DNA of 36,007 nucleotides from Caldilineae bacterium (GTDB lineage: Bacteria > Chloroflexota > Anaerolineae > J102): NCBI GenBank assembly GCA_011176555.1, contig DUEF01000006.1:1-36007 (forward strand). Reading direction: 5' to 3'. The notes below the pieces were generated by a model. That model made no database searches. It was not told the origin of the DNA and was given only the letters and a program-made list of their open reading frames with translations. This document shows, in pieces, positions 1 to 7,998 of this stretch. The position numbers and the translations under genes were made by a program. Position 1 is the stretch's first letter, and each line of letters opens with the position of its first letter.

Positions 1-1725
1 GAAAACTATGTGCCGCTGGGCGATGAGGAGCTGCCTTCGATTGAGATCGGCCGTGTGGCGGGACATCCCGGCGTGGTGATCGTGGCGATGAACAGCGCCT
101 GGGCCAACTACCTGGAAGTCCCCTTGATGCTGGAGGCGACAAGAACGCCGCGAGCCCAGGTCGTGGCCGATCAGATGGCCGGCATTGGCATCGACGCGCC
201 GGAAGCGCTGGCGGTGTTGGTGGTCACGCTGGGCGAGGAGTCAAAACCAGCGGCGGGGCCAGCGCCTGTCGCGGCTGCTGGCGCCGCAACGGTGGCGGCC
301 AAACCCAGCGCTGCCATTCCTGCGGCCAAGCCGGGCAGATGGGAGGAGGAACAGGCCTATTGGGACAGCGCCAAACAAGAACCGAAACAGCCCCAGCGCC
401 AGGCGCCGGATAAAAAGGAGAAGGCGGCGGGCGTGATGGCGGGGTTGGGCGCGCGTCTGCGCCGGTCCCGGAAGGAGCGTCCCCAAAAGGAAGCAAAACC
501 AGCCAAGAAAAAGCGAAAGACGGTGCGCCGTATTCCCTTTGTATTGGCAATTGTAATTATTCTGGCTGTTGCTGTTGCCGCCATTGCGGCCGGAACCTGG
601 TACTACCAGGGACAACAGCGCATCCAATTCTTCAACAAATTCATGGGGGGCGCGCGCGTGAATTTGGAAGCGGCCCGTTCGACAACGGATGAAAACCAGG
701 CGCGGCGCTATCTGGAAGCGGCGGGAGAGCAACTCGACCAGGCGGAGCAATTTTTCCCGGAGCACCCGGATGTCACTGCCTTGCGAGCCGAGATTTTGGA
801 GGTGACGGCGGAGATTAATCACGTTCAGCCCTTGCTCGCTGGTTTTGATCAACCTTTGATCACCTTTACCGAACCAGACCGAGAGCCGCATGACGTGTTG
901 GTTCACGGTCTGAATATCTATGTGTTGGACAGCGGGCGAGATGTATTTGAGCGTTATCAATTGGATGAGGCGACCGGCGACCGGTTGGCAGGCGATGGCG
1001 CCCCCGAATTGCTGCTCCAGTCTGGCGTGACGGTCGGAGGGCGTCGTACGGGTGAGCTAGCGGAAGCGGTCTGGGCCCCGGCCATGAGCAACCGCACATC
1101 CAGCGGGCCGTTGGTGCTCGACCGCAGCAACCAGCTTTTCGAAATCAGCGACGCTCTGGGGCCGGTCAATGTTACACTGGCAGAGAATAGTGACCTGGGA
1201 TTCGTGGAAGACATGAATTTTTACGCGGGCAACCTCTATCTGATGGATACAACCGCTTCCCAGTTGTGGCGCTATCGGCCCAGCGGCGAAAGCTATACCG
1301 TTGAGCCTGAACCCTATTTCGCCGAGGATGCCAGCATCAACCTCAACAATGTCATTGATTTGACCATCGATGGCTCTGTGTGGTTGCTGCATCCGAACGG
1401 CACAGTCCTGAAATATTTTGCGGGCATCCAGGAATCGTTTGCCCTGGATGATGTGAATCCATCACTCAGCGATGCTGTGGCCATCTGGGCAAATGATGTT
1501 GAAGCGCCTGGTGGGCGTCTTTATATCGCCGATGCAGGTAGTGATCGTATCCTGGTTTTTGACAAGCAGGGTAAATTGCTACAGCAGTTGACCCCGGTCG
1601 ACCATCCCGGCGTTCTTAGGGATCTGCAGGACATTTACGTCGATGAAGTGTCCAATTACCTTTACGCCCTGACGGAATCAAGTCTCTTCCAGGTGTCTTT
1701 GCCGCCCATCGAGACAAACGATTGA
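1..1725 (+). CDS. PP2C-like / membrane-anchored beta-propeller protein, 5'-truncated
   Basis: The reading frame is open to the left edge (first codons GAA AAC TAT GTG), so the true start lies outside the window and the GTG at 10 is only an internal codon. Counting from that GTG, residues 1-75 look like the C-terminal end of a divergent PP2C-type phosphatase fold. They are followed by an Ala/Pro-rich linker, a Lys/Arg-rich stretch (about 146-174), one transmembrane helix (about 175-198), a helical segment (200-270) and a repetitive beta-rich region (280-571) with recurring Leu-Tyr-aromatic-Asp strands, as in NHL or six-bladed propellers. Similar phosphatase-TM-propeller proteins are known in Chloroflexota. 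The basic stretch before the helix suggests a cytoplasmic N-terminus and an outside propeller. The phosphatase metal ligands are not in view, so catalytic activity cannot be judged. Confidence 0.6.
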   Translation, partial: ENYVPLGDEELPSIEIGRVAGHPGVVIVAMNSAWANYLEVPLMLEATRTPRAQVVADQMAGIGIDAPEALAVLVVTLGEESKPAAGPAPVAAAGAATVAAKPSAAIPAAKPGRWEEEQAYWDSAKQEPKQPQRQAPDKKEKAAGVMAGLGARLRRSRKERPQKEAKPAKKKRKTVRRIPFVLAIVIILAVAVAAIAAGTWYYQGQQRIQFFNKFMGGARVNLEAARSTTDENQARRYLEAAGEQLDQAEQFFPEHPDVTALRAEILEVTAEINHVQPLLAGFDQPLITFTEPDREPHDVLVHGLNIYVLDSGRDVFERYQLDEATGDRLAGDGAPELLLQSGVTVGGRRTGELAEAVWAPAMSNRTSSGPLVLDRSNQLFEISDALGPVNVTLAENSDLGFVEDMNFYAGNLYLMDTTASQLWRYRPSGESYTVEPEPYFAEDASINLNNVIDLTIDGSVWLLHPNGTVLKYFAGIQESFALDDVNPSLSDAVAIWANDVEAPGGRLYIADAGSDRILVFDKQGKLLQQLTPVDHPGVLRDLQDIYVDEVSNYLYALTESSLFQVSLPPIETND

Positions 1726-1960
1726 GTATTGTGTGTTTTGTTTGGTGGCCATCACGCAACACGAAGTTACTCCGCAAAATGTGTGTTGTGTATTTTATTC
1801 TCTTGGTGATGACATGACGGAACGCGCAATACGCAAAACGCTGGCATTTGGGTGTGGCTTCGCCACCTCATGCATCACGTGGCGCTGCTGAGCTTCACTG
1901 ACATTCTGCCGAGATCTACAGAGTTTGCGTGTTGTTGTCACGCGCGCTAGACTATTGGGT
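1726..1960. other. Intergenic region with degenerate 7-bp repeats
   Basis: These 235 bases separate two plus-strand genes. They contain scattered, decayed copies of a TTGCGTA/ACGCAAT-like 7-mer, for example at 1822-1841, and related GTGTGTT words near 1727-1740 and 1782-1797. A small hairpin (GTGGC/GCCAC, 1854-1866) has no T-run after it, so it is not a convincing terminator. No good promoter was recognised. Confidence 0.3.
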
Positions 1961-3424
1961 ATGACTCAGCTACAACAACCCGAATATCATGATCCGAAAC
2001 CCCGCCGTCCGATGCTGTTCTCGGGCGTTTTCTTGGGGGCTCTGTTACTGGTTTTTCTCGCAGCCTTTGGTTATGCCAGCTATCTGTTCTTCCAGACGGC
2101 GCGCACCATTGTGCTCAATGCTCCGCAGATGCGAAGTAATCCCGCGCCCGTCACCGCAGATGCTATCGTGCCAGGCGGCGATGCCGGTGCAGACGCTTCG
2201 GTGCAGACGCAAGTCGATACAACGGATTCGCAATCGTCGCTATCGGCGTTACTCGCCCCGATCTGGAACGAGCAGGAACCGATTAACATTTTGCTCTTGG
2301 GGATCGATCAGCGCCCGGGCGAGAAGGGATCCTATCGCACGGACACGATGATCCTGCTCAACATCGATCCCAAAACAGGCAATGTTGGCATGTTGTCTTT
2401 GCCCAGAGATCTCTGGGTGACTGTCCCTACCGTCATTCCGCGGGAAACGCGCATCAATGCCGCCCATTTCATCGGCGACTCTGATCCAAATTATAGCGGT
2501 GATGGCCCCACGCTGGCGAAAGAGACCGTTTCGTTGTTTTTGGGCCAGCCCGTTCATTATTACGTGCGCATCAACTTCGAGGGATTCCGCACATTGCTGG
2601 AAGAAATCGGGTGTCTTGAAATTGACGTGCCCTACACGATCGATGATCCCGAGTTCCCCGACGACAATTACGGTTACGATCCTTTCTATATCGAGGCCGG
2701 GCATTACTGCATGGATGCCGACACTGTGTTGAAATACGCCCGCACTCGACATCAGGACACCGATTTTGGGCGTATGAGACGACAGCAACAAGTGTTGGTC
2801 GCCGCCAAGGACAAGGTGCTCAGTGCTGATGAATTGCCGCATTTGATCTCCCGCATGCCGGCGCTGCTCAACGCACTGTCCGATTCACTCAAGACCGACA
2901 TGCCCATGAGCCAACAGATTACATTGGCGAATTTGGCGCGCAAATTGAACACGGACAACATGCGACGACTGGTGATCGATGGCAGCATGGTCGAAGCCAC
3001 TATCTTACCTTCGGGCGCTTACGTTTTGATGCCGAAGATGGATGTCATCCAGCCCGCGGTGGAAGCTTTCTTCAACCCCGAAGCGGTGTCGCCACCCAGT
3101 CCGACCGATGATCTCCGCATAGAACTAGAACGGGAAAATGCCCGTATTGCTGTGCTTAATGGCACGCCGAAGCCAGATTTGGCCCTACAGATCGGCGAAT
3201 GGCTGACCGCACAGGGGTTCTTCGTGGTCGGTTATGGCGAAGCGGATCGCACGGATTACGCTCAAACCCAGCTAATCGATTACGGTGGCAAGCCATTTAC
3301 GGTGCAGCAGCTTGTCGAGTTATTTGCCATTGTGGACGAAAATATCAGGCCTGGTGCAGGAGCGAACGATCAAGCAGATATTCAACTCATCATCGGGGCG
3401 GATTTCGATTTCCCCACCCAATAA
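1961..3424 (+). CDS. LytR-CpsA-Psr (LCP) family cell-wall glycopolymer transferase with LytR_C domain
   Basis: LCP proteins move lipid-linked glycopolymers onto peptidoglycan at the outer face of the membrane. The ATG at 1961 is chosen over an upstream GTG at 1925 because it gives a short cytoplasmic tail followed directly by a transmembrane helix (residues about 18-42). The LCP domain starts near 108 and shows the family signatures: ILLLGID (110-116), the Arg-Thr-Asp motif in YRTDTMI (about 125-131) and SLPRD (146-150), plus a later KYARTRHQDTDFGRMRRQQ-type segment with the conserved arginines. The C-terminal third (about 390-475) fits a LytR_C domain, beginning with a VLNGT motif. Length (487 residues) is normal. 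The downstream genes are unrelated, so this is probably a single-gene unit. Confidence 0.9.
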   Translation: MTQLQQPEYHDPKPRRPMLFSGVFLGALLLVFLAAFGYASYLFFQTARTIVLNAPQMRSNPAPVTADAIVPGGDAGADASVQTQVDTTDSQSSLSALLAPIWNEQEPINILLLGIDQRPGEKGSYRTDTMILLNIDPKTGNVGMLSLPRDLWVTVPTVIPRETRINAAHFIGDSDPNYSGDGPTLAKETVSLFLGQPVHYYVRINFEGFRTLLEEIGCLEIDVPYTIDDPEFPDDNYGYDPFYIEAGHYCMDADTVLKYARTRHQDTDFGRMRRQQQVLVAAKDKVLSADELPHLISRMPALLNALSDSLKTDMPMSQQITLANLARKLNTDNMRRLVIDGSMVEATILPSGAYVLMPKMDVIQPAVEAFFNPEAVSPPSPTDDLRIELERENARIAVLNGTPKPDLALQIGEWLTAQGFFVVGYGEADRTDYAQTQLIDYGGKPFTVQQLVELFAIVDENIRPGAGANDQADIQLIIGADFDFPTQ

Positions 3425-3661
3425 CACCTGATGCTAGCGTCTTGAAAAGTCCGTCCAGAGATAGATGACGTGTTATGGGGGGAATTTTGTATTTTTCGTG
3501 ATTTCACCCCCAGACATGATTTGTATCATGGTCAACATCGCAAAAACATGACAAAATGCCTTAAGGACTCACGATAGGATAATCTGCGAAACGGAGTCGT
3601 GTGGAGCGGATGAACTATTGTAAGCTATTGAGTTCCTGGTCCTAAGGAGGCATGATTCACC
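3425..3661 (+). promoter_or_regulatory. Leader of CBS gene with inverted repeat 3515-3530
   Basis: This 237-base gap precedes the first CBS gene. It holds a dyad CATGAT-TTGT-ATCATG (3515-3530), extended outward by GAC/GTC with a one-base bulge, which could be an operator. A strong AAGGAGG ribosome-binding site lies at 3644-3650, 11 bases before the ATG. No confident -35/-10 pair was found. Confidence 0.3.
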
Positions 3662-4102
3662 ATGATCGCTCGCGATGTCATGACACCAGACCCATTCACG
3701 ATTGGCCCCAACCACGCCATCGGCGCCGCCCTGGCGAAAATGCGACGGGGGGGATTTCGCCGGTTGCCCGTTGTCGAAAATGGAAAACTGATTGGGATTA
3801 TCACAGATCGTGACTTACGTTTGGCTATGAACTCCCCTTATGTTTTGCGTGAAGGGTGGTATGATAGCTATTTAATGGAGCATATCGAGGTTCGGAGCTG
3901 TATGACGCCGAATCCGGTGACCGCATCCGCCACGGATGATCTCATTGATATCGTCGAACTCATGGAGAGGCGTAAAATCGGCGGTTTGCCAATCGTCGAA
4001 GGTGGCAAGCTGGTAGGCATTATCACCGAAACCGATCTACTGCATTGTTTGATCGCCTTGCTTCGGAAAGAAACCGACACGAAGGCATTACAACCGGCAT
4101 GA
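3662..4102 (+). CDS. Stand-alone CBS-pair protein
   Basis: The protein is made only of two CBS motifs (residues about 1-60 and 75-135), which together form a Bateman module that usually senses adenine nucleotides. Recognisable elements are the opening VMTPDP, the RRLPVVENGKLIGIITDRDL block in the first repeat, and the CMTPNPVTASATDDL and GGLPIVEGGKLVGIITETDL blocks in the second. There is no attached enzyme or channel domain and no membrane segment, so the partner is unknown. The start is supported by the AAGGAGG site. The next gene encodes a second CBS-pair protein of the same size, which suggests an old duplication. Confidence 0.9.
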   Translation: MIARDVMTPDPFTIGPNHAIGAALAKMRRGGFRRLPVVENGKLIGIITDRDLRLAMNSPYVLREGWYDSYLMEHIEVRSCMTPNPVTASATDDLIDIVELMERRKIGGLPIVEGGKLVGIITETDLLHCLIALLRKETDTKALQPA

Positions 4103-4220
4103 GTTGATTCGAGGATCTGGCAGTCTATTTTTCACTGCCAACGAAAAGCTTAATACCCAATCCCCCAAACGCTGATTTGTTCTCGCCACTCACTCACTTG
4201 GTTCACCAACGGGGAACGCC

Positions 4221-4679
4221 ATGCATTACTATCTTGTTCGCGAAGTCATGTCTCAGCCTGCAATTGTCATCGAATGGAACGCGTCGATTCTTGACGCCTC
4301 CGCCCTGATGGAAGAGCGGAATGTGCGGCGCCTGCCAGTTGTGAACGATGAGAACACCGTTATCGGCATTGTAAGTTCCGGCGATGTGCGTGAAGCTACA
4401 TCGGTTTATCACACCGCCAGCCCTTATGCGCCCGACCAGGATGAAATCCTCCTGGCCGTCGATGAAGTGATGACAACGCCCGCCCTGACCGTGACGCCTG
4501 ACGCCACGCTTCTGGACACTGTGCGGCTTTTGGTTGAGCGCAAAATCGGCGGCGTCCCGGTTGTAGACGCCCTCGGACAACCGTTGGGGATGATCACCGA
4601 ATCAGATATCTTTCGCCTGTTGCTGCAAGAATGGAGCGAGCGAGAGGGAGACGAGGAAGGAGACGCAGAAGCAGCGTGA
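4221..4679 (+). CDS. Stand-alone CBS-pair protein (second copy)
   Basis: This 152-residue protein again consists of two CBS motifs, with VREVMSQPAIVI at the N-terminus, RRLPVVNDENTVIGIVSSGDV in the first repeat and GGVPVVDALGQPLGMITESDI in the second. The end is acidic (Glu/Asp-rich, last 15 residues). It shares domain order and length with the gene 118 bases upstream but differs in sequence, so the two may sense different ligands or form mixed dimers; that is inference. A hypothetical ORF on the opposite strand over the same bases is a shadow. Confidence 0.88.
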   Translation: MHYYLVREVMSQPAIVIEWNASILDASALMEERNVRRLPVVNDENTVIGIVSSGDVREATSVYHTASPYAPDQDEILLAVDEVMTTPALTVTPDATLLDTVRLLVERKIGGVPVVDALGQPLGMITESDIFRLLLQEWSEREGDEEGDAEAA

Positions 4680-4771
4680 ACCGCCGTTCGTAGCTATATC
4701 GAGGAAAGCGCCCTTCTATATACGATACTGCGGCCGCCACTCAGGATACTAATTCCGAACTCAGGGTGTTT

Positions 4772-6310
4772 TTAAGGAGTTTCGCGCCGCCATAACGGCA
4801 GGTAGATTGTCTGTGCGGGGATAACGTCCAGTTGCACGGGGTCAGACAGGCTTTGCCAGTGAGCGGCGTCGAAGGCGCGGGCTGTGAGCTCATAAGTTCC
4901 GCTCGTCAGGGTGAGCGCGGCCGAGAAATCGTCGCCATTGCGCACAGCGATGGGTTTGTCGTCAATGAGGTATTCCACGGTGGTCACGTCGACATTATCC
5001 GTGATGATCACGGTGACGTGAATGGGGACATCCGCAAAGATCTGTTCGCCCTGATCCGGCGTGAGGATCTGGATCGCCGGGGGGGTCATGTCTGCGCCCT
5101 CGCCGACGCTTTTGGCAGGATCATCGGCCAGGGAGACGCCGTAGCGCAGAGCTGCGCGATTTCGTTCCGTCTGGGCGGGGATGATATCGTCAGGCGGGTA
5201 GAAGCCAGGATTGGAGCTGGATGGGTAAAGTTCCCAAGTCACGGCGTAGATGCGCCGTTCTCCGTAAAACCAATCGGTGTGTTCGCCATCCACGACGTAC
5301 AGATCGCTAGCTTGCTGGGCGGTGTAGCCGTTCAGCGAGGCGATTTTTGAAGACATGGCCCTGAATATCTGAAGATCGTCCGCTTCCATATCGGGAGGGA
5401 GATCCAGGTAGGTGTAGCCATAAGGGTAGAGGATTAGTTCTCCGTAGGTGTGTAGAGAGAAGCTCATTGTCAAGCGCGGATGAGCGATGACAAAGTCTCG
5501 CAAGGCCTGAGATTCGGGCTCGGAAAAAGGGGCGGGGCCGCGATAGGTGTTCGAGCCCGTATACGAACTACTGCCGCCGCAACAGCCCCACCGGTAGCCG
5601 AAATTGCGGTTGAGATCAACGCCCCATGTCCCATCCTGATTGTCTCTCCGGTTTTTGCGCCAGTACGGCGGTTGAGAATGCCATTGGTCGATATCGTATT
5701 CGCTGCCGTCTGGGTTCAGGTTGGGTAGGATCCAGATATCGCGGTTGTCGATCAGGTTGGTGGCTTCCCCCTCCACGCCGTAGTTTTGCACTAGATCGTT
5801 GGCCAGGAAAAGCGCTTGCTCGATGCTCAAATGCTCGCGGGCGTGCGTGCCGCCGTAAATAAGGATGCCTTTCTCGTCCGCCTCGATTTCATGCGGTCGA
5901 TCGGTGATGCGCAACATCCACAATTCTCGACCTTGATGTGATTGCCCGATGCTCTGCAGGTGAGTGATGTCTGGGTAGGTGGCCGCCAATCCATGCAACT
6001 CGGACACCATTTCAGCGTAATCGTGATAGTCGTCGAAATCCGGCGGGAAAGCGAGCGGCGTCACCGCGGTGATCTGCTCCCCTCTTTTTTGCAAAGCCCG
6101 CAGCGTTTCTCTGTCTCCCGCCACCGTGATTGAATCCGTCGTCGCTCCCCATACCTCGAAACCTTCTTGCAGCAGGGCAGTGCGTTCTCGTTTATCGGGC
6201 ATGGCGAGGGTGATCAGGAATTGGTCTGGGGCCTGGGCGCGCGCCAGCAAGGTCGGGAGCAGCATCAGGGCGAGCAACAGGAGGATGGCGGGGATGATCT
6301 GTTTGGTCAT
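4772..6310 (-). CDS. Secreted M14 zinc carboxypeptidase
   Basis: The product cleaves C-terminal residues from peptides outside the cell. Residues 1-26 form a signal peptide ending in ARAQA. The M14 domain (about 90-395) has the zinc ligands H156 and E159 in the HARE motif and H287 in the SLHTYGE segment, the substrate-binding NRNF motif (234-237) and the catalytic glutamate E360 in VTWELYP. A stretch of about 100 residues after it looks like an immunoglobulin-like or Big-type beta domain, rich in Val/Thr/Asp. The N-terminal region (27-90) may be a propeptide. The start codon overlaps the stop of the VOC gene upstream by ATGA, so the two are translationally coupled on the minus strand. Confidence 0.92.
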   Translation of the reverse strand: MTKQIIPAILLLLALMLLPTLLARAQAPDQFLITLAMPDKRERTALLQEGFEVWGATTDSITVAGDRETLRALQKRGEQITAVTPLAFPPDFDDYHDYAEMVSELHGLAATYPDITHLQSIGQSHQGRELWMLRITDRPHEIEADEKGILIYGGTHAREHLSIEQALFLANDLVQNYGVEGEATNLIDNRDIWILPNLNPDGSEYDIDQWHSQPPYWRKNRRDNQDGTWGVDLNRNFGYRWGCCGGSSSYTGSNTYRGPAPFSEPESQALRDFVIAHPRLTMSFSLHTYGELILYPYGYTYLDLPPDMEADDLQIFRAMSSKIASLNGYTAQQASDLYVVDGEHTDWFYGERRIYAVTWELYPSSSNPGFYPPDDIIPAQTERNRAALRYGVSLADDPAKSVGEGADMTPPAIQILTPDQGEQIFADVPIHVTVIITDNVDVTTVEYLIDDKPIAVRNGDDFSAALTLTSGTYELTARAFDAAHWQSLSDPVQLDVIPAQTIYLPLWRRETP

Positions 6311-6675
6311 GCGTCAGGCTCCTCTTCATGCGCCGGTTCTAGCAAGAGCAGGCGATAGCCGTCCGGATCGATCAAGTTGATGTACCGGGCCCAGCCCTCA
6401 TCGATGGGAGGCCCTACGTCGATGTTGTGATCGAGTAAACGTTGGTGCATGGCATCGATGTCGGGGACGGCGATGGCGATGTACATATTCATTCCCAAAG
6501 GCGCGCCAGGCGCTAAATAGAGCTTGGTGTTGGCCAGATGGACGGTGGCGAAACTTTCATGATCTCCTTGAACGGGCAAACCAAGGGTTTCGCGATAGAA
6601 GTCGATGGCGCGTTGGCTGTTACTGACTTCTAGCCAGAGAAAATGCAGGGAGGGGTTCTTGTTAATCGTGGGCAT
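6307..6675 (-). CDS. VOC-superfamily (glyoxalase/bleomycin-resistance-like) protein
   Basis: The 122-residue protein has the betaalphabetabetabeta pattern of a vicinal-oxygen-chelate fold, with the opening FLWLEVSNSQRAIDFYRETLGLPV and a closing INLIDPDGYRLLLLEP block that carries the terminal metal-ligand glutamate position. It is the size of a single-domain dimeric member. Substrate cannot be told from sequence. It is the first gene of a two-gene minus-strand unit with the carboxypeptidase. Confidence 0.8.
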   Translation of the reverse strand: MPTINKNPSLHFLWLEVSNSQRAIDFYRETLGLPVQGDHESFATVHLANTKLYLAPGAPLGMNMYIAIAVPDIDAMHQRLLDHNIDVGPPIDEGWARYINLIDPDGYRLLLLEPAHEEEPDA

Positions 6676-6710
6676 GTTGAGTTTGCAAGTTTGAGCAATA
6701 GATGAGAAAA

Positions 6711-6739
6711 TTGCATTTTGGTTCGACTTGGCGTATTAT
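6711..6739 (+). promoter_or_regulatory. Possible sigma70-type promoter for the glutaredoxin/groES unit
   Basis: TTGCAT (6711-6716) and TATTAT (6734-6739) are separated by 17 bases on the plus strand, in the 242-base gap between the divergent VOC and glutaredoxin genes. It would give a leader of about 170 bases, which is long, so the call is tentative. Confidence 0.3.
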
Positions 6740-6917
6740 ATTGCTGGGTCGGACGTGACCGCGCTGGTTCAAACACATTATACCAGCCACCATAAGCTAA
6801 TGTAACTTTCACTTCGCCTGTTTGCATCTAAGGTACTGGCTGGCGACGACTGTGTGGCCAGTTTTTGACGCCCAGGGAGTCTTTCCCCGGTAAATCTTTA
6901 GCATTAGGTTATCAAAC

Positions 6918-7187
6918 ATGGCAAGGAACAACGGAAAAACCAAGCAACCCAAAGTTATCATCTTTACAACACCGACCTGTGGCTGGTGCAAACGAGCCAT
7001 GAAGTATTTTCGCGCCAATGGCGTCAAGTTTAAGTCGGTTGACGTTTCCAAAGATCCTGTGGCAGCGCGGGATATGCAGCGTATGAGCGGCCAAATGGGT
7101 GTCCCTGTGATCAAGATCGGTAGAGAAGTTATCGTCGGCTTTGATCAGGGGCGCATCAATAAGCTGCTCGATATTCGTAAAAACTGA
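6918..7187 (+). CDS. Glutaredoxin-family thiol reductase
   Basis: This is an 89-residue thioredoxin-fold protein with the redox motif CGWC at residues 21-24, a cis-proline in the GVPVIKIG block (about 65-72) and a C-terminal glycine/aspartate-containing helix start (VGFDQGRI). It resembles short glutaredoxins of the NrdH/Grx-like group that reduce disulfides in the cytoplasm. The CGWC centre is less common than CPYC and rather like CxxC in archaeal or NrdH-like proteins. The N-terminal ten residues are basic and extend beyond the usual start. The gene precedes groES with a small hairpin between them. Confidence 0.85.
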   Translation: MARNNGKTKQPKVIIFTTPTCGWCKRAMKYFRANGVKFKSVDVSKDPVAARDMQRMSGQMGVPVIKIGREVIVGFDQGRINKLLDIRKN

Positions 7188-7196
7188 TTGTCGTCT

Positions 7197-7213
7197 GACA
7201 GGTTTCCCCTGTC
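7197..7213 (+). other. Small hairpin between glutaredoxin and groES genes
   Basis: GACAGG (7197-7202) and CCTGTC (7208-7213) form a 6-bp stem with a 5-base loop. It is followed by an AT-rich stretch but not by a proper T-run, so it may be a weak terminator or a processing site. Confidence 0.3.
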
Positions 7214-7265
7214 GTTATTCAATTTTCCAATTAAACCATTCTATCTCATAGCGGAGTAACCAACC

Positions 7266-7544
7266 ATGAAGATCGAACCTATGGGTGAACGCATCCTCAT
7301 CAAAATCATCGAGCAGGCCGATCAAACAAGTAGCGGCATTTTTCTGCCCGAGACAGCAAAAGAAAAACCCCAAGAGGGAGAAGTTGTAGCACTTGGCCCG
7401 GAAGTCGATGAAGACGACGTGCCGCTGCAGCCAGGTGACGTTGTCATGTACCCCAAGTACACTGGCACTGAGGTCAAGATTGATGGCGTCACTCACTTGA
7501 TTATGGATGCCAGCGATGTTCTGGCTCGCATCCATCGCGACTGA
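7266..7544 (+). CDS. groES: Co-chaperonin GroES (Cpn10)
   Basis: The 92-residue protein matches Cpn10: an N-terminal beta strand ending in PMGERILIKI, the mobile-loop region QTSSGIFLPETAKEKPQEG (residues about 20-38) with the hydrophobic tripeptide that binds GroEL, the GDVVMYPKYTGTEVKIDG beta-barrel strands and a terminal DVLARI. A CGGAG ribosome-binding site lies about 10 bases before the ATG. No groEL follows; instead there is a strong terminator 26 bases after the stop and then a peptidase gene. No CIRCE operator was seen in the short upstream gap. Confidence 0.95.
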   Translation: MKIEPMGERILIKIIEQADQTSSGIFLPETAKEKPQEGEVVALGPEVDEDDVPLQPGDVVMYPKYTGTEVKIDGVTHLIMDASDVLARIHRD

Positions 7545-7569
7545 TCCCGACCTTTTTCTTCACACCTGA

Positions 7570-7604
7570 CGCCCGCACGACTGACCCAGTGCGGGCGTTT
7601 TTTT
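7570..7604 (+). terminator. Rho-independent terminator after groES
   Basis: A perfect 9-bp stem, CGCCCGCAC (7570-7578) with GTGCGGGCG (7589-7597), encloses a 10-base loop and is followed directly by seven T residues (7598-7604). Confidence 0.92.
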
Positions 7605-7614
7605 GGCTGGCTCG

Positions 7615-7998
7615 ATGTTTTCTCCATCACAAATAACGCTCGACGATTTTCAGGAACTCGTCGAGGAAGCCTTGTTGACATTACCTGACGAGATCAGCAG
7701 CGTCATGGATAATGTGGCTGTGACCGTGGCCGAGCACCCTTCCGCCGCGCAGCGACGGGCGGTGCGCCTGAAGCCCGGGCAGGCGCTGTACGGTCTGTAT
7801 CAGGGCGTGCCTCTCACCCGGCGCGCAACGAATTATGGCATGGTTCCACCTGACCGCATCACGATTTTTATGTATCCGATGGTGTACAATCACCACACGC
7901 CGGAAGCGATTCGACGTCAGGTGCGTCGTACGGTTTTACACGAAATCGGCCATCATTTCGGCATGGATGAGGATCACCTGCGGCGGTTGGGTTACTGA
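7615..7998 (+). CDS. Zincin-like metallopeptidase (PF06262 type)
   Basis: The 127-residue protein ends with HEIGHHFGMDED, which contains the HExxH zinc motif (H109) followed by the downstream aspartate characteristic of the small Zincin_1 family of minimal metallopeptidases. The N-terminal half has the typical LVEEALLTLPDEI opening, and RITIFMYP forms the edge strand. The ATG at 7615 is preferred over a TTG at 7603, which lies inside the T-run of the terminator. No strong ribosome-binding site is seen. The last seven bases overlap the end of the convergent VanW gene. Substrates of this family are unknown. Confidence 0.82.
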   Translation: MFSPSQITLDDFQELVEEALLTLPDEISSVMDNVAVTVAEHPSAAQRRAVRLKPGQALYGLYQGVPLTRRATNYGMVPPDRITIFMYPMVYNHHTPEAIRRQVRRTVLHEIGHHFGMDEDHLRRLGY

